Positions 22,898 to 30,335 of a stretch of 44,735 bases of DNA are shown here, piece by piece. Source of the DNA: an uncultured Bacteroidales bacterium. GTDB lineage: Bacteria > Bacteroidota > Bacteroidia > Bacteroidales > WCHB1-69. A program made the translations under genes and the position numbers. The DNA lies in the NCBI GenBank assembly GCA_905235135.1, contig CAJOKR010000018.1:1-44735 (forward strand). The letters are read 5' to 3'. Every line of letters begins with the position of its first letter. Within the stretch, counting starts at the first letter, position 1. The notes below the pieces were generated by a model. It ran no database searches. It was given only the letters and a program-made list of their open reading frames with translations, and was not told the origin of the DNA.

Positions 22898-25336
22898 ATG
22901 TTAATAAAGATGAGAAATAATGCTTTTGAACGTGCAATTGTATTCACAACCGTAATGTTGTTTTTCGGTTTATTGGAGGCGCAGACCAGCTATTTCGTTT
23001 CCAACAGCGGCAACGACAGCAACAACGGCCTGTCGTGGGCGACTGCCAAGGCCACCATCAACGGGGCGATGGCGCTCATCACCTCGCCCAACGACGACTC
23101 AGTGTTTGTGGCGGCAGGCACCTATCCGGCCTGCACCATCAAGAACGGCACGCACGTGTATGGCGGCTTCGCAGGCACAGAGGCATACCTGTACGAGCGA
23201 CAACCGCTCTCCTTCGGCATCGCCTCCGACAGTTCCTGCTCCATCATCGACGCCCAGCACAACAGCAATTACGCTGTCCAAATCAACAGTTACTTTTCCT
23301 ATAACGGCACCTATCATTGCCGGCCCGTCGATTTTGACGGTTTTTATGTGACAGGGGGCAATCAATATGGTGTTCACAGCGAAGCTAACAACACCTACAC
23401 TATTTCCAACTGCACAATGACGGGGAATGCCTGCGGTTTGTATTTGGGGATATCATATTCCAACTCGTACTATAGTTTCACCTATCAGGTTTCAGACTGC
23501 AAGATAAATGGAAGCACGACCAACGGAGGTGTGCAAATGTACAACGGCAGCCAGACCTATGGTGCCACGTTTGAATTCGATAACTGTGTGATTGCGGAAA
23601 ACACCGGCAGTCAGTTCGGCGGGATGAGGTTCAACACGTATGCTTATTCCACAACCAACCATATTATTGTCAACAATTGTGACGTTGTGAAGAATGTTGC
23701 TTCCGGGCTGACGGCCAAGGCTGGCGGCATCCTCACGCAGAGCAATGATTTTGACTATGCCAAGACAATATGCGAGTGGAGAATCCTCAACTCACGCATC
23801 ATTGATAACACCGTCTATACCACAGCTACCACAGCCAGTGCTGACAACAGCTGGCCCTATATTGCCGGAGGCATCAGTGCTTACACCCACACCACGCATA
23901 TTCTGGGCTGTGTGATTGCCAACAACAGCGCCATCTCCACCGAGGGCATCGATGTAACCGGCGGGGTGGCCTCGTACGCCAATGGAACTTCTTCATCCTC
24001 CAGCAACACCGGTGATCCTGTGGGACGGTTATTTATGACCAACTGCGTGGTGGCCAACAACCTCGCGCAGACCACCTATACCAACGGCACCGGGGGCATC
24101 CGAACCGTCAAGGCGGCGACGATCAAGAACACGGTGGCCTGGAACAACAAGCGCGGCAGTACGGTCTCCAACAGCAGATGGTCCACCAGTTACGCTATGC
24201 CATACACCTATTGTGCCAGCGAAACAAATCCGACCAGCGATTTCGCTGCAGACAGCACCAACATCGTGCTGGATTCACTGACGCAACCCTTGTTTGTCGC
24301 ACCGTCGTCTATGGTGGGTGCCACGACCATTGCCACGGACCTTTCGAACCTCGTCGCCGACTGGCACGTGCTGCCCAACTCGCCGCTGATAGACGCCGGT
24401 GACCCCAACACGGCGTTCATCACCTACCTGCCCGCCACGGACATGGACGGCAACCCGCGCATCGGCAACAACATCGCCGACATCGGGGCTTTCGAGTCGG
24501 CCAACACCACTTTTAACCAATCCATCACGTGGAACCAAGAGCTGTCCGCCGACCTCACCGACGGCACGCTTACACTCTATGCCACAGCCACATCCGGGCT
24601 TCCCGTGACTTACACCAGTAACGACGAAAACATCGCCACGGTGAATGGCAACGTGCTCACGTTGCACGCTCCAGGCTATGCCATCATCACTGCCTCGCAA
24701 CCCGGCAACGCCACCTGGAACGCCGCCGCGTCCGTCTCTAAAATCCTCACCGTGACGAGCACCGCCCCCGAACTCCAAGAGCAGAGCATCCTGTGGGAGC
24801 AAGAGCTTTCCTTCCCGCTGAGTGACACTCCCGTCGTGCTCGCCGCTGCCGCCACCTCCGGTCTGCCCGTGCAGTTCACCTGCAGCGACGAGAGCGTAGC
24901 CACCATCAATGGCAGCATTCTGACGATGCATAACATCGGTTTGGCCATCATTACCGCCACGCAGCCCGGCAACGACCAATACATGGCCGCCCCGAATGTG
25001 ATGAAAATCCTCCAAGTGACAGAACCCGTGGGAATTTCCGATTATGCGGTGTCCCCCGTCAACGTCTGGCCTAACCCAACAACCGGCGTTGTCAATGTAC
25101 AAATGAACAATGTACAGACGAGGGCATTGGAAATTCATGTGTATGACGCGTTCGGGCGGTTGCTACGGATCACCGACGGTGTAGAGGCGAATAATCCTTC
25201 GCCCCTACAAACGGACGCAGATGGTTTATCCGGACAAACCCAAATCGACCTCTCGTCCTTAGCGCCCGGCATCTATTTTGTCAAGGCCGTGGCGGAAGGG
25301 AATGTAGTTGCGGTGAGAAAGGTGGTGAAACGGTGA
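22898..25336 (+). CDS. secreted beta-helix (choice-of-anchor Q) / Ig-like protein, T9SS type A
   Basis: An 812-aa secreted protein. The start may be the ATG at 22898 or at 22910 (MRNNAFERAIVFTTVMLFFG); either gives a signal peptide ending LLEAQ. Residues about 30-545 form a right-handed parallel beta-helix of the choice-of-anchor Q type (YFVSNSGNDSNNGLSWATAK at the start, DMDGNPRIGNNIADIGAFE at the end). Two Ig-like repeats follow (about 548-628 and 632-712, each with SGLPV..T.SDE..AT.NG). A type A sorting domain begins near 717 (VWPNPTTGVVNV) and ends VRKVVKR. Relative to the other sorting domains here it carries about 20 extra residues (DGVEANNPSPLQTDADG) encoded by a 28-nt palindromic repeat plus flank. 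Its role is probably surface carbohydrate binding or adhesion (inference). Confidence 0.88.
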   Translation: MLIKMRNNAFERAIVFTTVMLFFGLLEAQTSYFVSNSGNDSNNGLSWATAKATINGAMALITSPNDDSVFVAAGTYPACTIKNGTHVYGGFAGTEAYLYERQPLSFGIASDSSCSIIDAQHNSNYAVQINSYFSYNGTYHCRPVDFDGFYVTGGNQYGVHSEANNTYTISNCTMTGNACGLYLGISYSNSYYSFTYQVSDCKINGSTTNGGVQMYNGSQTYGATFEFDNCVIAENTGSQFGGMRFNTYAYSTTNHIIVNNCDVVKNVASGLTAKAGGILTQSNDFDYAKTICEWRILNSRIIDNTVYTTATTASADNSWPYIAGGISAYTHTTHILGCVIANNSAISTEGIDVTGGVASYANGTSSSSSNTGDPVGRLFMTNCVVANNLAQTTYTNGTGGIRTVKAATIKNTVAWNNKRGSTVSNSRWSTSYAMPYTYCASETNPTSDFAADSTNIVLDSLTQPLFVAPSSMVGATTIATDLSNLVADWHVLPNSPLIDAGDPNTAFITYLPATDMDGNPRIGNNIADIGAFESANTTFNQSITWNQELSADLTDGTLTLYATATSGLPVTYTSNDENIATVNGNVLTLHAPGYAIITASQPGNATWNAAASVSKILTVTSTAPELQEQSILWEQELSFPLSDTPVVLAAAATSGLPVQFTCSDESVATINGSILTMHNIGLAIITATQPGNDQYMAAPNVMKILQVTEPVGISDYAVSPVNVWPNPTTGVVNVQMNNVQTRALEIHVYDAFGRLLRITDGVEANNPSPLQTDADGLSGQTQIDLSSLAPGIYFVKAVAEGNVVAVRKVVKR
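25181..25208. repeat. 28-nt palindrome inserted in a coding sequence
   Basis: Left arm GTAGAGGCGAA, right arm TTCGCCCCTAC, 28 nt in total with a 6-base loop. It matches the intergenic copy at 31676 in length, arms and the following ACAAAC. It lies in frame within the sorting domain of the preceding gene and encodes part of DGVEANNPSPLQT. Confidence 0.85.
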
Positions 25337-25338
25337 GG

Positions 25339-25370
25339 AGTTAGCAGTTAGTAGTTAGTAGTTAGCAGTT
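25339..25370 (+). repeat. AGTTAGT / AGTTAGC short tandem repeats
   Basis: Four units of 7 to 9 bases (GTTAGCAGTTAGTAGTTAG) directly after the stop at 25336. The rest of 25371-25536 holds no gene that I can support. Confidence 0.65.
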
Positions 25371-25536
25371 GCGCTGGCGGGCGAATTTTCAGGCGAAAAG
25401 TTCACCTTCGCCACACCGGTGGTGTCCACATATTCGCCCGTGTCAAGGAAGCTTGCGTATGATAGCGCTATTTGAGAGAACGGGGTTTCGGTGTACAAAA
25501 CACAAAAGCGATTTATCACAAAAATCAAAAAAATTG

Positions 25537-25544
25537 TACTTTTG
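25537..25544 (+). promoter_or_regulatory. -7 element of the beta-mannosidase gene
   Basis: TACTTTTG fits TAnnTTTG, 60 bases before the ATG at 25605, preceded by an A-rich stretch. A TTTA at 25512-25515 is a weak -33 candidate. Confidence 0.5.
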
Positions 25545-25555
25545 CCCCACCGTTT

Positions 25556-25603
25556 AATTCATAATTCATAATTCATAATTCATAATTCATAATTCTTAAT
25601 TCT
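25556..25603 (+). repeat. ATTCATAATTC 9-bp tandem repeat in leader
   Basis: Five copies of the 9-base unit AATTCATAA followed by AATTCTTAATTCT form the untranslated leader of the beta-mannosidase gene, ending one base before its ATG. Confidence 0.8.
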
Positions 25604-25604
25604 A

Positions 25605-28193
25605 ATGAACCGTCTCGCCCTCCCCGCCCTTATCATCACCCTCGCCGCCCTCCTCCTCACTGGCTGCCACACCAACTCCCGCACCGGCTACGAGCGCCGC
25701 TACCTCAACTCGCAGTACGGCTGCGTAAACAACGAGTGGCTTGTCTGTCTTCAAGGCGAGATACTCAATAATGCGCATCCCGCCACCGTGCCGGGCAACA
25801 TCCACGACGACCTGCTCGCCAACAAGCTGATTCCGGACCCGTTCTACGGCGACAACGAGTCGAAAGTGCAGTGGGTTTCCGATAGTGTGTGGGAATACAT
25901 CGTCCACTTCGACAAGGACTGCGGACACGGCAAATCGTTTGCACACAACGAGTTGGTGTTCGAGGGGTTGGATACTTACGCGGAAGTATATATCAACGGT
26001 CAACGCTTGGTGGCCACAACCGGGGATTCTCTGACCAACAACATGTTTCGCACTTGGTGCTTCCCGATGCCCGAAAAGCTGGACGAAGTGGGCAACGAAC
26101 TGCGCGTCCGTTTCCTGCCCTCCGCTCCGTTCGACAGCATCGAAGCCTCCAAACTGCCGTACAAACTCCCTGACAATCGGGTGTTTACCCGAAAGGCGCA
26201 GTATGAGAGCGGCTGGGACTGGGGGCCGAAGCTCAACACTTGCGGTATCTGGAAGGATGTCTATATCGAGTCATGGAACGACATGAAAATCAACGATTTC
26301 TATGTCAAGGATACGGAGCCTTCACACGACCCGAGCCGTCCATGGATTTCGGATGTGGAAGTGGAAATCCAGGCCGACAAGAAGCTGACTGCCAATTTGT
26401 TGCTGAGCATCACCGACAAGGACGGCTATAATCAAGAAATCCAGTACAAGGCGAAGCTTCACAAGGGCGACAACAAAGTAATCATTCCCGTGACCATCGA
26501 GAATCCGAAGCTTTGGTGGCCAAATGGGGCTGGGGAAGCGCATCTCTACTATTTCAATCTCAGTACGGAGGGCATGTCCACCCCCATGATGCACGCGCAC
26601 GGTCTGCGCACGGTGGAACTCGTCCAGAAAAAGGACAGCATCGGGCAATCGTTCCAGTTCGTGGTCAACGGCAAACCACTCTTTATGCGCGGTGCGGACT
26701 GGATTCCGGCGTCATCGTACCCCGGCGTACTTGCCCGCAGCGAGGGCAACGACCGCTACGCCGAGCTCCTGAAGCAGGCTAAAGACGCGAATATGAACAT
26801 GATACGGGTTTGGGGCGGCGGCCTTTACGAGCACGAAGCCTTCTACAACTATTGCGACCAGCTGGGACTTCTGGTGTGGCAGGACTTTATGTTTGCATGC
26901 AACATCTACCCTGGCGACCAAGCCTTTATGGACAACGTGAAGGTTGAGGCTGAAGAGCAGGTGAGACGCTTGCGCCATCATGCGTGCATCGCGACGTGGT
27001 GCGGCAACAACGAGGTGCACAACGGGCTGGAAGACTGGGGCTGGAAAGATGCATTAGGCTACACCGACCAGCAATATGCACAAATGTATGAGCATTACGA
27101 GCAACTTTTCGAGAAGCTGCTACCGAAAGTCTGCTTGGACAACAGCTATAAGTCCAATTACGTGCATTCCTCCCCCACTTACGGCTGGGGTCATCCCGAG
27201 TGCACGACCCACGGCTGCAGCCACTACTGGGGTGTCTGGTGGGGCGAGCTGCCGTTTGAGATCTGGTGGGAGAAGACCGGCCGCTTTATGACCGAGTACG
27301 GCTTCCAGGCCTATCCCGAGATGTCGCTGTGGGAAGCCTACATCCCCGAAGGCGAGCGCAAGCTGCAATCGCCGGCCATGCGCAACCACCAGAAGCACGG
27401 GCGCGGGGTGCCGATCATCCTGAAAGCGATGGAGGATTTATACGGCTTCAAGGACACCAATAATCTTGACAAATTTGTCTATATCAGCCAGTTGGTACAG
27501 TCTGACGGCATCGCGCAAGCCATAGAAGCGCATCGCATCCAGCATGAGAAGTGCAGTGGCACGCTCTTCTGGCAGCTCAACGACTGCTGGCCCGTGGCCT
27601 CCTGGAGCTGCATCGACGTGGCGGGCAACCCGAAGGCGCTGTATTACCGGTTGCCGCGGCTCTATGCCAACGTGGCCATCGCCTCGCGCCGTATCTCACA
27701 GGATACCATTGAGTTGTACCTGATCAACGACAGTTTCGAGACAACGAGCGGCCGGTTCGAGTGGGCCATCAAGACGATGGACGGGCAGCTGGTCAACTCG
27801 GCGGAAGCGCAGACCTCCGTGCCGGCGAACAGCAGCGTGAAGTCGGCGGTGGTCGTGCTGCCGAAAGCCGTCAAAAACGCCGGAAGCGTCTATGTGGAGG
27901 CCACTTTCACTCCCGGAAACGCCGAAAAAGTCTCCTATCTGACCTATTTCGTGAAGCCCAAGCTGCTGACCCTCTCCCCCACCCCGATCCGCCTCAAAAC
28001 GGACTACGGCGACCACTGCGCCGAACTCCGCCTCTCCTCCAAGACGCTGAAGAAGGGCGTGCTCATCGAGGAAACGCACGGATACACCGTCACTTACTCC
28101 GACAATTACTTCGACCTGAAACCGAACGAAGAGGTGGTGGTCAAGGTGGAGTATCCGTTGTTGGAGCGGAAGCCGGAGTTCCGGGTGCGGTAA
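25605..28193 (+). CDS. glycoside hydrolase family 2 beta-mannosidase, lipoprotein
   Basis: An 862-aa enzyme removing terminal beta-mannose from manno-oligosaccharides or glycans. A lipoprotein signal (LLLTGC, Cys21) places it on the periplasmic or outer-membrane side. The sugar-binding jelly-roll is about 40-200 (ESGWDWGPKLNTCGIWKDVY is a conserved patch). An Ig-like immunoglobulin domain is about 210-330 and the TIM barrel about 335-650. Expected catalytic residues are visible: acid/base E470 in WCGNNEVHNG and nucleophile E564 in RFMTEYGFQAYPE. SGTLFWQLNDCWP at about 645 is the typical late-barrel motif. C-terminal Ig-like domains follow. Length is normal for the family. It stands alone with its own promoter; no SusCD pair is adjacent. 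Confidence 0.95.
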   Translation: MNRLALPALIITLAALLLTGCHTNSRTGYERRYLNSQYGCVNNEWLVCLQGEILNNAHPATVPGNIHDDLLANKLIPDPFYGDNESKVQWVSDSVWEYIVHFDKDCGHGKSFAHNELVFEGLDTYAEVYINGQRLVATTGDSLTNNMFRTWCFPMPEKLDEVGNELRVRFLPSAPFDSIEASKLPYKLPDNRVFTRKAQYESGWDWGPKLNTCGIWKDVYIESWNDMKINDFYVKDTEPSHDPSRPWISDVEVEIQADKKLTANLLLSITDKDGYNQEIQYKAKLHKGDNKVIIPVTIENPKLWWPNGAGEAHLYYFNLSTEGMSTPMMHAHGLRTVELVQKKDSIGQSFQFVVNGKPLFMRGADWIPASSYPGVLARSEGNDRYAELLKQAKDANMNMIRVWGGGLYEHEAFYNYCDQLGLLVWQDFMFACNIYPGDQAFMDNVKVEAEEQVRRLRHHACIATWCGNNEVHNGLEDWGWKDALGYTDQQYAQMYEHYEQLFEKLLPKVCLDNSYKSNYVHSSPTYGWGHPECTTHGCSHYWGVWWGELPFEIWWEKTGRFMTEYGFQAYPEMSLWEAYIPEGERKLQSPAMRNHQKHGRGVPIILKAMEDLYGFKDTNNLDKFVYISQLVQSDGIAQAIEAHRIQHEKCSGTLFWQLNDCWPVASWSCIDVAGNPKALYYRLPRLYANVAIASRRISQDTIELYLINDSFETTSGRFEWAIKTMDGQLVNSAEAQTSVPANSSVKSAVVVLPKAVKNAGSVYVEATFTPGNAEKVSYLTYFVKPKLLTLSPTPIRLKTDYGDHCAELRLSSKTLKKGVLIEETHGYTVTYSDNYFDLKPNEEVVVKVEYPLLERKPEFRVR

Positions 28194-28199
28194 ATTTCA

Positions 28200-28227
28200 G
28201 GGGGCGACGCTTCCAAGCGTCGGCTAC
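28200..28227. repeat. 28-nt palindrome, degenerate left end
   Basis: GGGGGCGACGCTT pairs with AAGCGTCGGCTAC around CC, so the right end keeps CTAC while the left GTAG is eroded. It lies 6 bases after the beta-mannosidase stop and may also act as an RNA 3' stem. Confidence 0.6.
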
Positions 28228-28420
28228 TCCCAGAGGTTTGCACAACCCCAGCGTGACGGTCTCGGTGCGGCTGCTTCTCTTGGCGTGGAGTTCGATGACA
28301 TCGGGCCGGGGCCTACATGTCTGATTCTTGTCATCGTTATCTGTTTTAGAAGTTTTTTGCAGCGGCAAAGACACAAAATTTTCCTACGCTCCATCACCCT
28401 TGGCAAGTGGTTCCCAAGGA

Positions 28421-28529
28421 GATGCCATACTTATGCCATACTTATGCCATACTGATGCCATAGTGTAGCCATACTCAAAAGTATGGCAAGAGTATGTCAT
28501 CTGTATGGGTGTACTATGGTTTCAGTATG
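28421..28529. repeat. ATGCCATACTT 11-bp repeats and inverted copies
   Basis: Three to four direct copies of TATGCCATACT (28422-28461) are followed by a hairpin GCCATACT-CAAA-AGTATGGC (28468-28487) and further reversed AGTATGG words to 28529. The whole gap 28194-28853 holds no gene I can support: the palindrome at 28200, this repeat block, and TTGCCTG repeats at 28744-28766. Confidence 0.75.
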
Positions 28530-28853
28530 GATAGCACTTGGCTGGCCCTTGGTATCCACATGCCGTGGTGTTCTTTGCACTGTGCATGCGACGACTCTCC
28601 CTTTGGGCTTACACCCAAGAAAAACCAGAAAACACTTTCAAAACATCAGCAACCTTTTCTCTTTTCTGCATCCCGCTGATAGAAAAGGAGTATTTTGCAG
28701 CGTCGTTCGCCTTTTTTGATGGGAACTGGACTTCGCAGCGAGAGTTGCCTGTTGCCTGTTGCCTAATGAGCACCATACAAACCATCAGGCGCAGTGTGGT
28801 GTTCATTGCACGGTGTGCGTATCTCAGCGTGTGTTCATCGACAGGGCGGGTGT

Positions 28854-29255
28854 TCACGCGCACACCAGCTCCCGGTACAGCTTCGCACAGTGGTTGATGA
28901 TGTCGTTGGCATATTCAAAGCCCATGTCGCATGTCTTCTTTCCTTTGCTGCCATCATACCCCATCGTGAGGTGCATGAAGTCGTAGCCTGCGACGATGGC
29001 CGCCAGCAGCTTGCGGTCGCGTTTGCCGGCCGCCTCCTTGTATTTCTCGATGGACGGGCGGCCTTTCCCTTTGCGGATGTCCAGGGCCGCGTCTAACGCG
29101 ATAAGGCAACCGTTCCACAAGGTGTTCCCGGCCATCTTGACGTACTTGCTGTCCGTGTAGATTTTCAGTTCGGGGTCGTAGTTCGCTTTTTTGATGACAT
29201 CCTCCGCGTTGGCCACGTACCTGCGGGCCTCTTCAATCGGGTTCTTCTTTTCCAT
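28854..29255 (-). CDS. DUF5618 family protein (paralog)
   Basis: A 133-aa protein co-linear with the one at 14509-14910: same length and the same blocks (NPIEEARRYVANAEDVIKKA, DSKYVKMAGNTLWNGCLIAL, GKGRPSIEKYKEAAGKRDRK, MGYDGSKGKK). It is probably helical and cytoplasmic, of unknown function. The start ATG at 29255 aligns exactly with that of the paralog. A -7 element at 29396 and a repeat-filled leader of about 140 bases precede it. It is monocistronic, flanked by repeat-rich non-coding DNA on both sides. Confidence 0.87.
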   Translation of the reverse strand: MEKKNPIEEARRYVANAEDVIKKANYDPELKIYTDSKYVKMAGNTLWNGCLIALDAALDIRKGKGRPSIEKYKEAAGKRDRKLLAAIVAGYDFMHLTMGYDGSKGKKTCDMGFEYANDIINHCAKLYRELVCA

Positions 29256-29261
29256 AATCTT

Positions 29262-29305
29262 TTAAGTTCAAAGTTCAAGGTTCAAGGTTCAAGTTTCGGG
29301 TTTCC
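29262..29305. repeat. TTCAAGG short tandem repeats
   Basis: Five or six loose 7-base units (AAGTTCAAAGTTCAAGGTTC) upstream of the second DUF5618 gene, abutting the palindrome at 29308, as the similar tract at 19968 abuts the one at 20024. Confidence 0.65.
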
Positions 29306-29307
29306 AT

Positions 29308-29335
29308 GTAGAGACGCAAAATTTTGCTTCTCTAC
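29308..29335. repeat. 28-nt GTAG...CTAC palindrome
   Basis: GTAGAGACGCAAAA followed by TTTTGCTTCTCTAC; one mismatch from a perfect 14+14 palindrome. It is the third copy of the GACGCAAAA subtype. Confidence 0.85.
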
Positions 29336-29346
29336 AATTGGTTGGT

Positions 29347-29393
29347 CTGTTGCCTGTTGCCTAATGCCTGTTGCCTAATGCCTGAATCGACGC
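29347..29393. repeat. TTGCCTG / ATGCCTA short tandem repeats
   Basis: Units TGTTGCC and TAATGCC repeat through 29393. The same family recurs at 28744-28766 and, longest, at 29714-29780. Confidence 0.75.
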
Positions 29394-29395
29394 CG

Positions 29396-29403
29396 CAAAG
29401 ATA
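29396..29403 (-). promoter_or_regulatory. -7 element of the second DUF5618 gene
   Basis: On the minus strand TATCTTTG lies 141 bases before the ATG at 29255, next to GCGGCG as at the paralog's promoter. The whole repeat block lies in the predicted leader. Confidence 0.5.
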
Positions 29404-29964
29404 CACTTTTTTCGATGCTAAAAACATGGAGTTAAAAATATTTTTTCGATGCGTTTTTCTTCGTTTAACTATATGTTTTTGACAGGAAAGGTGAAGAAAC
29501 ATGCAAATCACGTTTTCCGCTGATATTTTTCGTCTCCATGCATCTCGCGTATTTCCCTCAACTATTCTTCATTCTTTGGTGACGATGAAAAAAAAACTTG
29601 GGACGAATAACAAAGGACTATGACGTGGTTCCACCTGGGAAGCGCATCGTCAAGGACGACCTGTTTGGCGAGCCCCCCGCGGAAGGACTTAACCCGCATT
29701 ATTCATACCACTTTGCCTGTTGCCTGTTGCCTGATGCCTGTTGCCTGATGCCTGATGCCTGTTGCCTGTTGCCTGTTGCCTTATTACAAATGTTACATCA
29801 CCGGATTTTTTTTCATTTATCAAGCCCACTTGAAAAAGTCATTTTGTCAAAAAACATTGCGGCGGAAAGTCCTGTGGCGCCGGAAAGAACGGCCAAACAA
29901 ATAAAAGTTGAAGCGAGAGCCCTGCCAGGCACAGGCGGCGTGGTAATCGAATGCAATTTTTTTG
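29404..29964. other. non-coding, repeat-bearing stretch with a possible gene remnant
   Basis: No convincing gene. ATG 29585 followed by nine A residues leads into a short frame that stops early; deleting one A would join it to a frame reading MKKNLGRITKDYDVVPPG and on to about 29710, which reads like real protein but matches nothing I recognise. The stretch 29714-29780 is TTGCCTG / ATGCCTG tandem repeat. The frame running on from 29598 to 30293 passes through these repeats and is not a real single gene. Confidence 0.5.
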
Positions 29965-29972
29965 TATTTTTG
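29965..29972 (+). promoter_or_regulatory. -7 promoter element
   Basis: TATTTTTG within TTTTTTTGTATTTTTGCGGC, 30 bases before the ATG at 30003; the closest context match to the promoter of the gene at 395. It may drive the whole surface-protein cluster to the right. Confidence 0.65.
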
Positions 29973-30002
29973 CGGCTTAAAAACAGCTATAGCATTAACG
30001 AT

Positions 30003-30293
30003 ATGAAAAGAGGATTGACTACAGCTTTGACGGTTGTCTGTTTGCTGGCGGCGTTCGCGTCGCGTGCGCAGTCCGTCGGAGCTGGCGGAACGAACGACAC
30101 GATCACCGAATTGTGCCTGCACCGGGCCAATTCGCCCCTTCTGTCGTTTGCCCTGGACGAGAATTTGTCCGTGGCGTTCGTGGGGGACAGCGTCTTTGTC
30201 GCGCACGGTGCCGACCAGGCGCACTTCCATGCCGGAGAAATATCTACCCTTACCAAGGGGTGGAATGCTACTGGGGGCAGTCGGTGCGGCTGA
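30003..30293 (+). CDS. short secreted protein, probable truncated remnant
   Basis: A 96-aa frame with a clear signal peptide (MKRGLTTALTVVCLLAAFAS, ending SRAQS) behind a good -7 element. The mature part (LSFALDENLSVAFVGDSVFV, then HAGEISTLTKGW) resembles a short domain often found in Bacteroidales secreted proteins just before a T9SS sorting domain. No sorting domain follows: the frame ends soon after in NATGGSRCG. It is probably the 5' end of a gene that lost its 3' part, or a small secreted protein. The FISUMP gene starts 42 bases downstream, so it may share this promoter. Confidence 0.6.
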   Translation: MKRGLTTALTVVCLLAAFASRAQSVGAGGTNDTITELCLHRANSPLLSFALDENLSVAFVGDSVFVAHGADQAHFHAGEISTLTKGWNATGGSRCG

Positions 30294-30335
30294 TCCGGAC
30301 CCTTTAGTCTTGTTCATTCAGAATATATTATACCG

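Noticed and set aside
28224-28406. Minus-strand gene after a TGTCTTTG promoter-like word
   Set aside because: The frame is short, has no recognisable protein features, and overlaps a palindromic repeat; the -7 match is imperfect.
29598-30293. Single 231-codon gene
   Set aside because: Its first half crosses TTGCCTG tandem repeats and a -7 promoter; only the part from the ATG at 30003 has a signal peptide and gene-like features.
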